A DNA stretch of 15,061 bases from Baffinella frigidus. Lineage: Eukaryota; Cryptophyceae; Cryptomonadales; Baffinellaceae. Position 1 is the first letter of the stretch. The number at the start of each line of letters is the position of its first letter. The stretch lies in the NCBI GenBank assembly GCA_026770585.1, contig MU646417.1:354713-369773 (forward strand). Reading direction: 5' to 3'. Shown here piece after piece: positions 1 to 6,642 of this stretch. The translations under genes and the position numbers were made by a program. Under the pieces are notes generated by a model. That model was not told the DNA's origin. It did no database searches and worked only from the letters and a program-made list of their open reading frames with translations.

Positions 1-55
1 AACCCTGCAACCTTGCACCGTAACCCTGCAACCCTGGGCCGTAACCCTGCAACCG
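1..55. repeat. Short tandem repeat, telomere-like C-rich
   Basis: Repeats of the pattern CGTAACCCTGCAACC occur about three times up to the left edge. The pattern is a diverged relative of AACCCTA-type telomeric DNA read on the C-rich strand. The array is cut by the window boundary, so its full length is unknown. Confidence 0.6.
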
Positions 56-133
56 CTCTCTCTCTCTCTCTCTCGCTCGCTCTCTCTCTCTCTTCCTCCA
101 TCCCTCCCTCCCTCTCCCCTCTCTCTCTCTTGT
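55..133. repeat. CT-rich microsatellite
   Basis: A nearly pure pyrimidine tract made of (CT)n with CCCT and CTCG interruptions. It is followed by a G-rich stretch with a 13-base G run near 167-179. It is non-coding, and read length is likely to limit accuracy here. Confidence 0.85.
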
Positions 134-255
134 AGCACCAGGAGAGGCTCAGCGAGCGCGAGGGGAGGGGGGGGGGGGGTCAGTTGCGGGAGGGGGGCAG
201 GGGAGGGGGCCTCGCTTTGAGGTGTAATATCAAGGGTTTAGATTCAAAGTTTGGA

Positions 256-626
256 GTTCAAGATGTGGGGTGTAGGGTTCCACACGGTGGACTACGGACC
301 TTTCAACAAGAGTCAACTCGCCCAGAGATACTTAACATTAAGGATTTTGTGGTGTAAATTTGGTCACGTAACACCCTAGAATCGGGCCCCAAATTCAAAT
401 CCGAAACCCTCGAAACCCACCGAGTGATGTCCGTCCTTTTCCTGGTTACCGGAATCACGGTTCAAGATGTGGGGTGTAGGGTTCAGGGCGCAGACTTCAA
501 GATGTGGGGTGTAGGTAGGGTTCGGGGCGCAAGAGTTCAAGATTTTGGGTGCAGGGTTCAGGCGCAAGAGTTCAAGATGTGGGGTGTAGGGTTCAGGGCG
601 CAGAGTTCAAGATTTGGGGTGCACCA
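256..626. repeat. G-rich tandem repeat, unit about 35-46 bp
   Basis: The block GTTCAAGATGTGGGGTGTAG followed by GGTTCAGGGCGCA recurs at about 459, 499, 535, 570 and 605, with an outlying copy at 256. Units differ by small indels and substitutions. Within each unit the GGGTGTAGGGTTCAGGG part is itself a degenerate heptamer, so this is probably telomere-like DNA that became a higher-order repeat. The open frames over it on both strands (NP-rich peptides) are products of the repeat. Confidence 0.75.
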
Positions 627-715
627 AACCCTACACCCTAAACCCTGAACCCTAAACCCTAAAACCTCAAGTATAACCCCTTGACCCTAGACCCTAAGGT
701 ATAACCCCTAAACAG
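626..715. repeat. Telomere-like CCCTAAA/CCCTGAA stretch
   Basis: Consecutive CCCTAAACCCTGAACCCTAAA heptamers in the C-rich orientation, decaying to CCCTTGACCCTAGACCC and CCCTAAGG. The orientation is opposite to the G-rich repeats just upstream, so a local head-to-head switch lies near 625. Confidence 0.7.
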
Positions 716-937
716 GGCGTACCTGGGTGAGTGTGATCTGGCCGAGGACTGAGTACACGCATCGCAGGCTTTCGTGCACACCTGCGTGGGTTTCGGGGGT
801 TGAGGGGACGGATTCATAGGAGAAATCTTACGAGAAATTACTATGGCATAGGTGATTTTACTTATGAATCTTTATTAAATCAAATAACGCCCAACAATCC
901 TGGGTTGAGGGACGATTCATAGTGACGGGTACGGGTT

Positions 938-1107
938 ACCACCAGCCCCCACGGTTTGGGCAATTGGGAAATTACGTACCATTTTAAAAACTCTAAACAC
1001 CCTACGTTTGGAGTTTTAAAAATAACCGACGCCGGAATCCGGCGGCCTTCAAGGGCATTACGTACCGCCAAATTCGACCATTTGCCCAAACCGTGAGGGT
1101 TGGTGGT
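938..1107. mobile_element. Fold-back element, family H copy 1
   Basis: A 170-bp inverted repeat. The left end ACCACCAGCCCCCACGGTTT pairs with the right end AAACCGTGAGGGTTGGTGGT. A second inner pair, TTTTAAAAACTCTAAAC against GTTTGGAGTTTTAAAA, closes the hairpin. No coding capacity is evident. The end sequence CCACCAACCCTCACGG is shared with the element at 8725-8912, which supports a dispersed family rather than a chance hairpin. It is a candidate MITE without a clear target-site duplication. Confidence 0.65.
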
Positions 1108-1364
1108 AGGGTTTAGGGGCCGAGGACTGAGTACACGCATCGCAGGCTATCGTGCACACCTGTGTGGGTTTCGGGGTTAGGGGTTAGGATTTAGGGGACG
1201 AGGCCAGAGTACACGCCCCGCAGTGTTCTCTACGCATAAGTTGACATATTTGGAGGGGAATTGACTTAGGAAAATGAGTTTTAGAACTCCTTTTCTGAGG
1301 TAAGGCCGTGGACAGACAGCCACTGGTTGAGAACAGAGCACACGCTCTCGTGTTTCGGGTTTGG

Positions 1365-1501
1365 GGTGTAGGGTGTAGGGTTGGGGGTTGAGGGTCGAGG
1401 GTTCAGGGTTGAGGGTTCAGGGTGTAGGGTGTAGGGTCGAGGGTGTAGGGTTGAGGGTTGAGGGTGTAGGGTGTAGGGTTGAGGGTTGAGGGTTGAGGGT
1501 C

Positions 1502-1546
<45 letters not shown>

Positions 1547-1550
1547 GGGG
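1365..1550. repeat. Degenerate telomere-like heptamer array (TTGAGGG/TGTAGGG)
   Basis: About 26 consecutive 7-bp units of the form T(T/G/C)(G/T/C)AGGG. TTGAGGG is commonest, with TGTAGGG, TCGAGGG and TTCAGGG mixed in. The right part is almost pure TTGAGGG. It is probably a diverged interstitial TTTAGGG array. The minus-strand open frame over it (repeated NPQPSTL peptides) is a product of the 7-bp period. Confidence 0.9.
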
Positions 1551-1599
1551 CGAGGACAGAGTAGAGGCACCGCAGCCTCTCGCACCTGTGTGGGTTTAG

Positions 1600-1640
1600 G
1601 ATTTAGGGTTTAAGGTTTAGGGTTTAGGGGTTAGGGTGCC
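1600..1640. repeat. Short TTTAGGG array
   Basis: Several TTTAGGG/TTAAGG heptamers follow the GAGGACAGAGT module. This is a short interstitial telomere-like patch. Confidence 0.6.
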
Positions 1641-1676
1641 AGGGTGCAGGGTTTGCTGGTTGGGGGTTTGGGGGTG

Positions 1677-1781
1677 AAAGCGTGACTTGGAAGTGCCAAT
1701 TACATAATTAATTAATTAATTACATAATTAATAATTGCATAATTGATCATTATTATTGGAGGGGAGGGTACCGAGGACCCT
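1677..1781. repeat. AT-rich direct repeat J, copy 1
   Basis: A block of about 105 bp: GCGTGACTTGGAA, then TAATTAATTAAT/TACATAAT runs, then ATCATTATTATTGG, a G run and GGTACCGAGGACCC. The same order of modules recurs at 2335-2439 in direct orientation. The two copies are highly similar apart from the number of AATT units and the length of the G run, so a segmental duplication is likely. Confidence 0.8.
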
Positions 1782-1788
1782 CGCACAG

Positions 1789-1896
1789 AAATTCAGTCAA
1801 CATTTCCTCGAAATCCAGCCAACATTTCCTCGAAAGTCTGCCTACATTTCCTGGAATTCAGTCAACACCCTGGAAATCCAGCTAACATTTCCACGG
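1789..1896. repeat. 22-bp tandem repeat, 5 units
   Basis: Units of the form AAATCCAGCCAACATTTCCT plus CG begin at 1789, 1811, 1833, 1855 and 1874. The fourth is shortened to 19 bp and the last is 23 bp. Because most units are not a multiple of three, the plus-strand open frames over the array drift between frames. No gene is supported. Confidence 0.85.
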
Positions 1897-2057
1897 GTTG
1901 GGGGGGGGGGGTACCATATAATTACATCGGCACTTGATTTTCCCGGGCGTCTATAAGTATTTTGATTCGTTGTATAGTTAAAGTATGTATGATAAGCCTC
2001 ACCATTAAATTTTACTTCGCCTGTAACATGTAGTTTAGAGGTGGGATAAATCGTTCC

Positions 2058-2232
2058 TAGAGTGCTGTGCAGAGAAGTTGGCCACCGGAAAATGGGGAAA
2101 TGGGGAAATTGGAGCCATTTTGTCCACTTTTGAGAAATTCATGGTACTCAATTTCTCAAAAGTTGACAAAATGGCTCCAATTTCTCGATTTTCCATTATT
2201 TCCCGTGGCCAACTTCTCTGCACAGCGCTCTA
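2058..2232. mobile_element. Fold-back MITE, family A copy 1 (175 bp)
   Basis: A 175-bp element whose two halves are almost perfect reverse complements. The end TAGAGTGCTGTGCAGAGAAG pairs with CTTCTCTGCACAGCGCTCTA, and pairing continues for about 80 bp to a small loop around TCATGGTACTC. TA lies at both ends, so a TA target duplication fits, but the palindromic ends make this ambiguous. Copies at 2820 and 4020 have exactly the same length, and a fourth is at 6480. No transposase is encoded. Open frames on both strands (peptides around NFSKVDKMAPIS) are translations of the element. Confidence 0.9.
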
Positions 2233-2334
2233 CCCCAACATCGATCACCCCCGGCGCGCGCCCAATGCAGGGTTTGAGGGTGGTTCCAGGGTGGAGGGTT
2301 TGAGGGGTGTAGGGCTTGGGAGGGGGGGGGGGTA

Positions 2335-2439
2335 AAAGCGTGACTTGGAAATGCCAATTACACAATTAATTAATTACATAATTAATAATTACATAATTTA
2401 TCATTATTATTGGGGGGGGGGGGGGTACCGAGGACCCCC
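2335..2439. repeat. AT-rich direct repeat J, copy 2
   Basis: Second copy of the block at 1677-1781, in the same orientation. It has one fewer AATT unit and a G run of about 15 before the shared GGTACCGAGGACCC. The A1 element lies between the two copies. Confidence 0.8.
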
Positions 2440-2505
2440 GGCGCCCGGCCGACCGTGTCCCACGCCAGGAAGAGGTCCTCATAAGGCAGCGTCGCGAAGC
2501 TGTCG
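2440..2505. repeat. Dispersed module 'GTGTCCCACGCCAGGAAGAG', copy 1
   Basis: The module GCCCGGCCGACCGTGTCCCA followed by CGCCAGGAAGAGGTC, CATAAGGCAGCGTCGCGAAGC recurs at 2998-3055. Part of it recurs at 3223-3256, and its tail again at 3966-3978. All are direct repeats. The function is unknown. Confidence 0.7.
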
Positions 2506-2508
2506 AGG

Positions 2509-2819
2509 GGCGAAAAACAGCGTCAATAAGGTCTAAGAATTCGCTTAAAAAGCCTGCGACCCCGAAGGGAAATAGTCAACTAGGTTCAAATTGCCCAAAC
2601 TCCCAGGCCCCCGAAAACTCAGCTGAAACTCACCCGGAACCAGAGTCAGCTCCCTCTCGAAAACAGCGTCCGTTTCGTCTCGAACAAAGCGTCATGTTCC
2701 TCTCGAAAACAGCGCGTGCATATTAATATATTAATTGAAATATTTTTACTATCGAAAACAGCGTCGTTTCCCGCAAACAGAAAACCCCAGGGGGGTTATG
2801 GGGGTCCTGTGATGCGTGG
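2509..2819. repeat. Non-genic stretch with recurrent CGAAAACAGCGTC
   Basis: No credible gene. The motif CGAAAACAGCGTC (with minor changes) is present near 2509, 2657, 2703 and 2753, and again outside at about 3984 and 4696. At 2753, 3984 and 4696 it is followed by a related tail (CGTTTCCCGC, AGGTTCCCGCTGTT, GGTTGCCCACTGTT), so the shared module is longer than the motif. A short AT-rich patch with TATTAATATATTAATT lies at 2720-2736. Confidence 0.55.
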
Positions 2820-2994
2820 TAGAGCGCTTTGCAGAGAAGTTGGCCACCGGAAAATGGCAAGATGTAAAAATTGGAGCCATTTCGTCCACTTTTGAGAAAT
2901 TCATGGTACTCAATTTCTCAAAAGTTGACAAAATGACTCCAATTTCTCGATTTTTCATTATTTCCGATGGCCAACTTCTCTGCACAGCGCTCTA
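2820..2994. mobile_element. Fold-back MITE, family A copy 2 (175 bp)
   Basis: Same size and structure as A1. The left end TAGAGCGCTTTGCAGAGAAG and right end CTTCTCTGCACAGCGCTCTA have TA at both edges. One arm contains AAGATGTAAAAATTGG where A1 has GGGGAAATTGG, so the hairpin is slightly imperfect. The same AAGATG variant occurs in A4. Confidence 0.9.
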
Positions 2995-2997
2995 CAA

Positions 2998-3058
2998 TCC
3001 GCCCGGCCGTGTCCCACGCCAGGAAGAGGTCTGCATAAGGCAGCGCCGCGAAGCTGAA
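2998..3058. repeat. Dispersed module 'GTGTCCCACGCCAGGAAGAG', copy 2
   Basis: Direct repeat of 2440-2505 immediately to the right of A2. The match ends at CGCGAAGCTG. A shortened third copy is at 3223-3256. Confidence 0.7.
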
Positions 3059-3263
3059 ATCCACGCGGAAATATGCTCAGTTTGAAACGCCGTTTGGTAC
3101 AACGCGAAAAATAACGCGGGAAATCGTGAGTTCAGTTGCTCGTTTTTGTGTTATCGTGAGAGTGGGAAGTGCTGTTGACTGGGCATAGCGTTACTATAGA
3201 TTTTTCGGGGTGCAATCCGAAGGGCCGTGTCCCACGCCGGGAAGAGGCCGCGCCGCTAGAGAG
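3059..3263. other. Non-genic spacer
   Basis: No gene recognised. GTTTGAAACGCCGTTTGGTA at about 3080 is matched in the opposite orientation by TACCAAACGGCGTTTTAAAC at 4298-4317. The stretch is therefore part of the same duplicated mosaic as 3650-3790 and 4195-4330. Confidence 0.5.
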
Positions 3264-3314
3264 TTTAGGATTTAGGGTTTAGGGTTTAGGGTTTAGGGTT
3301 TAGGGTTTAGGGTT
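3264..3314 (+). repeat. Interstitial TTTAGGG array
   Basis: About seven TTTAGGG heptamers (the first is TTTAGGA) in uninterrupted register, with the G-rich strand on plus. This is the plant/algal-type telomere unit and it is internal here. Confidence 0.95.
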
Positions 3315-3363
<49 letters not shown>

Positions 3364-3388
3364 AGAAGAAGGGAGGGAGGGAGGGAGT
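3315..3388. repeat. Compound microsatellite (GC)n-(GA)n-(GAA)n-(GGGA)n
   Basis: The telomere-like array runs directly into about six GC dinucleotides (3315-3327), about 17 GA dinucleotides, three GAA trinucleotides and about four GGGA units. The alternating GC run can adopt Z-form DNA and the purine mirror tract can form triplexes (established for such sequences). Any role here is inference. The minus-strand open frame with a poly-Ser/Leu run is an artefact. Confidence 0.9.
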
Positions 3389-3785
3389 GCGCATGACTTT
3401 TCTCGGCGTCCTGCTCAGACACAGCCTCCGTGGGGGTGCATACCGCGCCAGGGCAGAAGTTCCACTTTCAAGATCGTGTAGTAAAATGACGATTCGTTCG
3501 AGTAAAGTTGATTCTACCCAGGAAACACGCCAAAAGTGATGGGAATTGGAGCTCTTTGTGGGCGGAGCATTTGGATTTTTAAAAATATGTACCACGATGA
3601 GCCACCTCAACTCTTTTAGCGCGAACGAGTGTGTGTGAAAAAGGAACTTGTGACCTGGCGTGGTCCTCGTAACACGCGGGAACATGTTAAGATAACAAAA
3701 AAACGTTTTTGTAAACTGTTAACTGAACTCGTTTCGTAAAGTGTTAGCTGAATCCCAAACGGTTGACTGAACTCCACACGGCGGC
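3389..3785. other. Non-genic stretch with duplicated modules
   Basis: No gene recognised; the minus-strand 130-residue frame over it starts in repeats and ends in the microsatellite. Internal repeats: CCCAGGAAACACGCCAAAAG at 3518 recurs at 3838. GTCCTGCTCAGACACAGCCT at 3409 has a close copy at about 11278. ATGTTAAGATAACA with GTTAACTGAACTC at 3684-3730 recurs at 4246-4280. CAGAAGTTCCACTTT at 3454 recurs at 4196. Confidence 0.5.
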
Positions 3786-3964
3786 CACACGAGGCTATCC
3801 ATGCGAACAGATCCTTAAGTCAATTATTGTATCATTGCCCAGGAAACACGCCAAAAGTCAGCAAATGATCACGTTTCCTCCCGATTTTCCGGGGGAAACA
3901 TGATCATTTCCCCACAAATTTTTAAAACGCCCTTTTATTCTGTTCGCATGGATAGCCTCGTGTG
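3786..3964. mobile_element. Inverted-repeat element, family E (179 bp) with nested hairpin
   Basis: Terminal inverted repeats of 25 bp are perfect: the left begins CACACGAGGCTATCCATGCG and the right ends in its exact reverse complement at 3940-3964. Inside, 3863-3909 forms a second hairpin (AAATGATCACGTTTCCTCC against a GGGGGAAACATGATCATTT arm). It has a MITE-like architecture. No second copy and no clear target duplication were found. Confidence 0.7.
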
Positions 3965-4019
3965 GGGCGTCGCGAAGCTGGCGTGGAAAACAGCGTCAGG
4001 TTCCCGCTGTTATTAAAGT

Positions 4020-4194
4020 TGGAGCGCTGTGCAGAGAAGTTGGCCACCGGAAAATGGGAAAATTGGAAAATTGGAGCCATTTCGTCCACTTTTGAGAAAT
4101 TCATGGTACTAAATTTCTCAAAAGTTGACAAAATGGCTCCAATTTCTCGATTTTCCATTATTTCCCGTGGCCAACTTCTCTGCACAGCGCTCTA
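4020..4194. mobile_element. Fold-back MITE, family A copy 3 (175 bp)
   Basis: Third 175-bp copy. Its left edge has decayed to TGGAGCGCTGTGCAGAGAAG, whereas the right end is intact (CTCTGCACAGCGCTCTA). The arms, loop and length match A1. Confidence 0.9.
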
Positions 4195-4394
4195 ACAGAA
4201 GTTCCACTTTTGCTTTGAGACGTATCACTCTGGTTTCACGTGGAAATATGTTAAGATAACACAAAAACGGTTAACTGAACTCAACATTTTCCGCATCATA
4301 CCAAACGGCGTTTTAAACTTTCGCGCCTCGGAGCTGGTGTGTTTTCGGGTTGTTTGAATGATCCGCGGGTCTGCCTCGTGTGACATCACGGGCC
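4195..4394. other. Non-genic spacer with duplicated fragments
   Basis: No gene recognised. CAGAAGTTCCACTTTTG and the ATGTTAAGATAACA/GTTAACTGAACTC block match the 3450-3740 region in direct orientation. TACCAAACGGCGTTTTAAAC is the reverse of a segment near 3080. Confidence 0.5.
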
Positions 4395-4447
4395 CGGAGG
4401 AAGGTGGGTCCTAGGCTACCAGGAACCGGGGATTCAAACACCCGTGG

Positions 4448-4511
4448 CCTACCGTAGGGTTGTTGGTCTTATCGCTCAAGAGTGATTCGAAAATCCCTTC
4501 AAAGTCCGCTG
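4448..4511 (-). repeat. Perfect 64-bp inverted repeat, left arm (family I)
   Basis: Begins CCTACCGTAGGGTTGTTGGT and ends AAGTCCGCTG. It is the exact reverse complement of 4790-4853. The outer flanks (4395-4447 and 4854-4900) continue with weaker inverted similarity. The element at 8311-8472 shares the GCGGACTTCGAGGG / GCGATAAGACC / CTACGGTAG order, so this is a dispersed element. Confidence 0.9.
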
Positions 4512-4567
4512 GGTAGCGAGACTGTCCATCGCACTGTCCATCGGACTGTCCGATGAATTGTCGCCAC

Positions 4568-4569
<2 letters not shown>

Positions 4570-4635
<66 letters not shown>
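4570..4635. repeat. (GA)n microsatellite, about 33 units
   Basis: An uninterrupted GA run, then GGATGGGTGGGAGAGAGCAG-type purine DNA to about 4670. It lies inside the loop of the 64-bp inverted repeat. All open frames across it (Arg-Glu or Leu-Ser repeats) are artefacts. Confidence 0.95.
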
Positions 4636-4638
<3 letters not shown>

Positions 4639-4789
4639 GGTGGGAGAGAGCAGAGAGGAGGGAGGGAGAGAGCCAGAGGGCTGGTGTGTTTTCGGGCGAA
4701 AACAGCGTCGGTTGCCCACTGTTGCTAGAGTGAACAGAGGGTCCACCATTGCGTTGAGACGTCTCACTCTCGCCTTTTTTCCCGCCACA

Positions 4790-4853
4790 CAGCGGACTTT
4801 GAAGGGATTTTCGAATCACTCTTGAGCGATAAGACCAACAACCCTACGGTAGG
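4790..4853 (+). repeat. Perfect 64-bp inverted repeat, right arm (family I)
   Basis: Runs from CAGCGGACTTTGAAGGGATT to CCCTACGGTAGG and pairs with 4448-4511 without mismatch. The following GGCAACCCGTAGAGGCATAT and GGGGGTTCCTATGGATAAGG TAACGGAAA continue the family I sequence, also present at 8376-8428. Confidence 0.9.
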
Positions 4854-4917
4854 CAACCCGTAGAGGCATATGGGGGTTCCTATGGATAAGGTAACGGAAA
4901 GGTGGCCCGACTTGGCC

Positions 4918-4972
4918 CTCCCCCCCCCCCCTCTCTCTATCTCTCTCTCTGTCTCTCTGTCTCTCTCTCTCA
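4918..4972. repeat. Poly-C plus CT microsatellite
   Basis: A C run of about 13 bases followed by (CT)n with A and G interruptions. Confidence 0.85.
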
Positions 4973-5035
4973 TGTCGAGTTTTCCCGAGTCACTTGCCCC
5001 AAAATTATATCTGTGTTGGTGTCGATTTTGAGCTA

Positions 5036-5098
5036 GGGTACTATAGGCAGGTCCTAGGGCCCTACGGTAGGGTATATGAGCCTACTGGTCACTTTTAG
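5036..5098. mobile_element. Half copy of family C hairpin element
   Basis: TAGGCAGGTCCTAGGGCCCT then ACGGTAGGGTATATGAGCCT ACTGGTCACTTTTAGGG is nearly the right half of the C element at 11687-11789. The left half with its CCCTTAAGTGGCC end is missing. It is a truncated copy. Confidence 0.6.
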
Positions 5099-5511
5099 GG
5101 TTCAGGGGCACCTGCACGACTCGATGGCCTCAATCACCTTGTCTATTCCCGGTCGGTACAAATCGGGCTGTGACCCCCTAAAGAACAATCAAGGGGGTCA
5201 CAGGTTGCGCCTGCTGACGCGCCTGCTGACGAAAGCAACACGAAAGTTACTACACAAATGCCCACTTGTCACAAAAATGGGGTTTGGGGTTTAGGGGCAC
5301 CTGAACGACTCGATGGCCGCAATCACCTTGTCTATTCGCGCCAAGTCCACGTCCTGCCACCAGTTTCAGGGTTTAGCCTGGAGGAACTCCTTGGGTGAAG
5401 CACGTGTCCCACACGCAGGAGGATGTCTCTTATTACGACTTTGGTAGCAACAACGCCCTATTTCTGATGGTCGAGGTGGTAGTAGAGGAGCGAGCCCTGC
5501 CGCCACCACTT
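5099..5511. other. Non-genic stretch with a 60-bp direct duplication
   Basis: No gene recognised. The segment TTCAGGGGCACCTGCACGAC, TCGATGGCCTCAATCACCTT at 5101-5140 recurs at 5291-5330 (TTTAGGGGCACCTGAACGAC). A third version at 6055-6075 plus 6217-6250 is split by the T1 element. The stretch also holds AACTCCTTGGGTGAAGCACG TGTCCCACAC at 5386, repeated right after T2 at 5657. Confidence 0.55.
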
Positions 5512-5656
5512 TCATCTCGGAACATAACTGAATCAGTTCCTTTTCAATAAGAGGTTGAATAGGAGAAATTAGCTAGGGCGTAGTGAACTTAATTAGGCGT
5601 CCTAATTCAGTGAGGCACGCTAATTAGGGACCTGACTCAGTTATCTTTCGAGATGA
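5512..5656. mobile_element. MITE family T, copy 2 (145 bp)
   Basis: Ends are inverted: TCATCTCGGAACATAACTGA, ATCAGTTCC against GGACCTGACTCAGTTATCTT TCGAGATGA. The length is identical to the copy at 13159-13303 and the sequences are closely similar throughout. Here the 4-bp flanks disagree (ACTT left, AACT right). The right flank matches DNA at 5386 while the left does not, so this copy has probably been rearranged after insertion. No coding capacity. Confidence 0.8.
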
Positions 5657-5847
5657 AACTCCTTGGGTGAACCGCGTGTCCCACACACTATCCTTCAGAG
5701 GGTCGCGACCCCCCCCCCAAAAAAAACCCCACCTCCTCTGCCTCCGTATATCTCCGTATAGTGGGCGTGACTGCGTAAAGTCACTCCGGACATTCCTACA
5801 TGGGGTTGTATCCCCAGACCTCCACCCCCCCCTCTCACCCCCCGGGG
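5657..5847. other. Non-genic stretch with dispersed repeat 'AAAGTCACTCCGGACATTCC'
   Basis: No gene. GTAAAGTCACTCCGGACATT, CCTACATGGGGTTGTATCCC, CAGACCTCC at 5774-5823 is matched in reverse orientation at about 14107-14160, where it forms part of a hairpin. C runs lie at 5710-5717 and 5824-5831. Confidence 0.5.
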
Positions 5848-5977
5848 TGAGTTTTCGGGGGTTTTAAAATGTTGTCAAGGCCGTTAAACATTTTAAATGG
5901 ACACTTCTGGTACAAACGAAACCCCGAAACCCCGAAAACTGCAAATCGAAAACGGACAACAATTACCGCAAACGCTC
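5848..5977 (-). mobile_element. Truncated inverted-repeat element, family D copy 2
   Basis: From GTGAGTTTTCGGGGGTTTTA to ACCGCAAACGCTCT this matches the reverse complement of D1 (6641-6818), including the centre (ATTTTAAATGGACACTTCTG). The opposite terminal repeat is mostly missing or replaced. Confidence 0.75.
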
Positions 5978-5995
5978 TTGCGTGTGGGACATGCG

Positions 5996-6025
5996 GTTGA
6001 GGGTTGAGGGTTGAGGGTTCAGGGT
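5996..6025. repeat. Short TTGAGGG/TTCAGGG patch
   Basis: Four heptamers of the 1365-1550 type, isolated between D2 and T1. Confidence 0.6.
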
Positions 6026-6075
6026 GTGGAGTTCCTCCAGGCTAAACCGACTCGAACGAATCGATGGCCGCAATC

Positions 6076-6216
6076 TCATCTCGGACCATACCAGAATCTG
6101 TCCTGACATAAAGGGGTAAGATAGCATCATTTGATGCCTAAAATAGCATATACACCCTTACCTTCCGCGTGGGGAGCCTAAGATAGCGGGACAGGTTCTG
6201 TCTTGGTCCGAAATTA
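6076..6216. mobile_element. MITE family T, copy 1 (141 bp) with AATC target duplication
   Basis: The ends TCATCTCGGACCATACCAGA, ATCTGTCC and GGACAGGTTCTGTCTTGGTC CGAAATTA are inverted repeats of about 28 bp. AATC lies on both sides (6072-6075 and 6217-6220). The uninterrupted target GATGGCCGCAATCACCTTGT is present at 5312-5331, and a similar one at 5123-5142. The insertion and its 4-bp duplication can therefore be read directly. The centre contains AAGATAGCATC/GCTATTTT-type inverted motifs. No open frame is credible. Confidence 0.88.
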
Positions 6217-6220
6217 AATC

Positions 6221-6369
6221 ACCTTGTCTATTTGCGCCAGGTCAACATCATGCGAACGGTTCTAGGGTTAAGGGTTTAGGTTTTTAGTTTTCAGGGTTAG
6301 GTGCCACCCCTTTTTAGGTTTCAGGTTTTAGGGTTAGTTGGAACGGTAAGTTGACACCCCGTTCGCACG
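6221..6369. other. Degenerate telomere-like spacer
   Basis: TTAAGGGTTTAGGTTTTTAG, TTTTCAGGGTTAGGTGCCAC and related fragments are diverged TTTAGGG DNA. GGAACGGTAAGTTGACACCC leads into the 19-bp tandem repeat. No gene. Confidence 0.5.
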
Positions 6370-6370
6370 G

Positions 6371-6464
6371 TAAGTTGATCTGGCTGGGTTAAGTTGATCT
6401 GGTTAGGTTAAGTTGATCTGGCCAGGTTAAGTTGATCTGGCTAGGGTAAGTTGATCTGGCCGAG
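6371..6464. repeat. 19-bp tandem repeat, 5 units
   Basis: TAAGTTGATCTGGCTGGGT-type units begin at 6371, 6390, 6409, 6428 and 6447, an exact 19-bp period. Variation is confined to the CTGG/TTAG/CCAG/CTAG stretch. A related GATCTGGCC occurs at about 6830. Confidence 0.9.
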
Positions 6465-6479
6465 TCTCTCGAGAGGGGG

Positions 6480-6642
6480 TAGAGAAGTTTGCCACGGAAA
6501 ATAATGGAAAATCGAGAAATTGAAGTCATTTGGTCAACTTTTGAGAGATTTAGTATCATTAATTTCTCAAAAGTAGACAAAATGGCTCCATTTTTCACAT
6601 CTTGCCATTTTCCGGTGGCCAACTTCACTGCACAGCGCTCTA
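6480..6642 (-). mobile_element. Fold-back MITE, family A copy 4, diverged
   Basis: Same family as 2058-2232 but inverted relative to A2 by its AAGATG arm. The right end CACTGCACAGCGCTCTA is intact. The left end has lost the outer CGCTGTGC part and begins near AGAGAAGTTTGCCACGG. It directly abuts D1, and the two share TA at 6641-6642. Confidence 0.85.

Larger units (their letters stand above)
726..1600. repeat. Dispersed direct repeat GAGGACTGAGTACACGC, 3-5 copies
   Basis: A block of about 60 bp starting CCGAGGACTGAGTACACGCA and ending near CACCTGCGTGGGTTTCGGG is present at 742-800. It recurs almost identically at 1119-1178, and in degenerate or partial form near 1198-1222, 1330-1362 and 1548-1600. 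It alternates with TTTAGGG/TTGAGGG DNA, so the region 720-1600 is a loose higher-order array. Confidence 0.7.

Noticed and set aside
2035-4195. Related small proteins containing NFSKVDKMAPIS on both strands
   Set aside because: They are the two strands of the family A fold-back element. Because the DNA is self-complementary, both strands give the same peptide.
4411-4825. Frames with long Arg-Glu or Leu-Ser runs
   Set aside because: They are translations of the GA/CT microsatellite and of the 64-bp inverted repeat.
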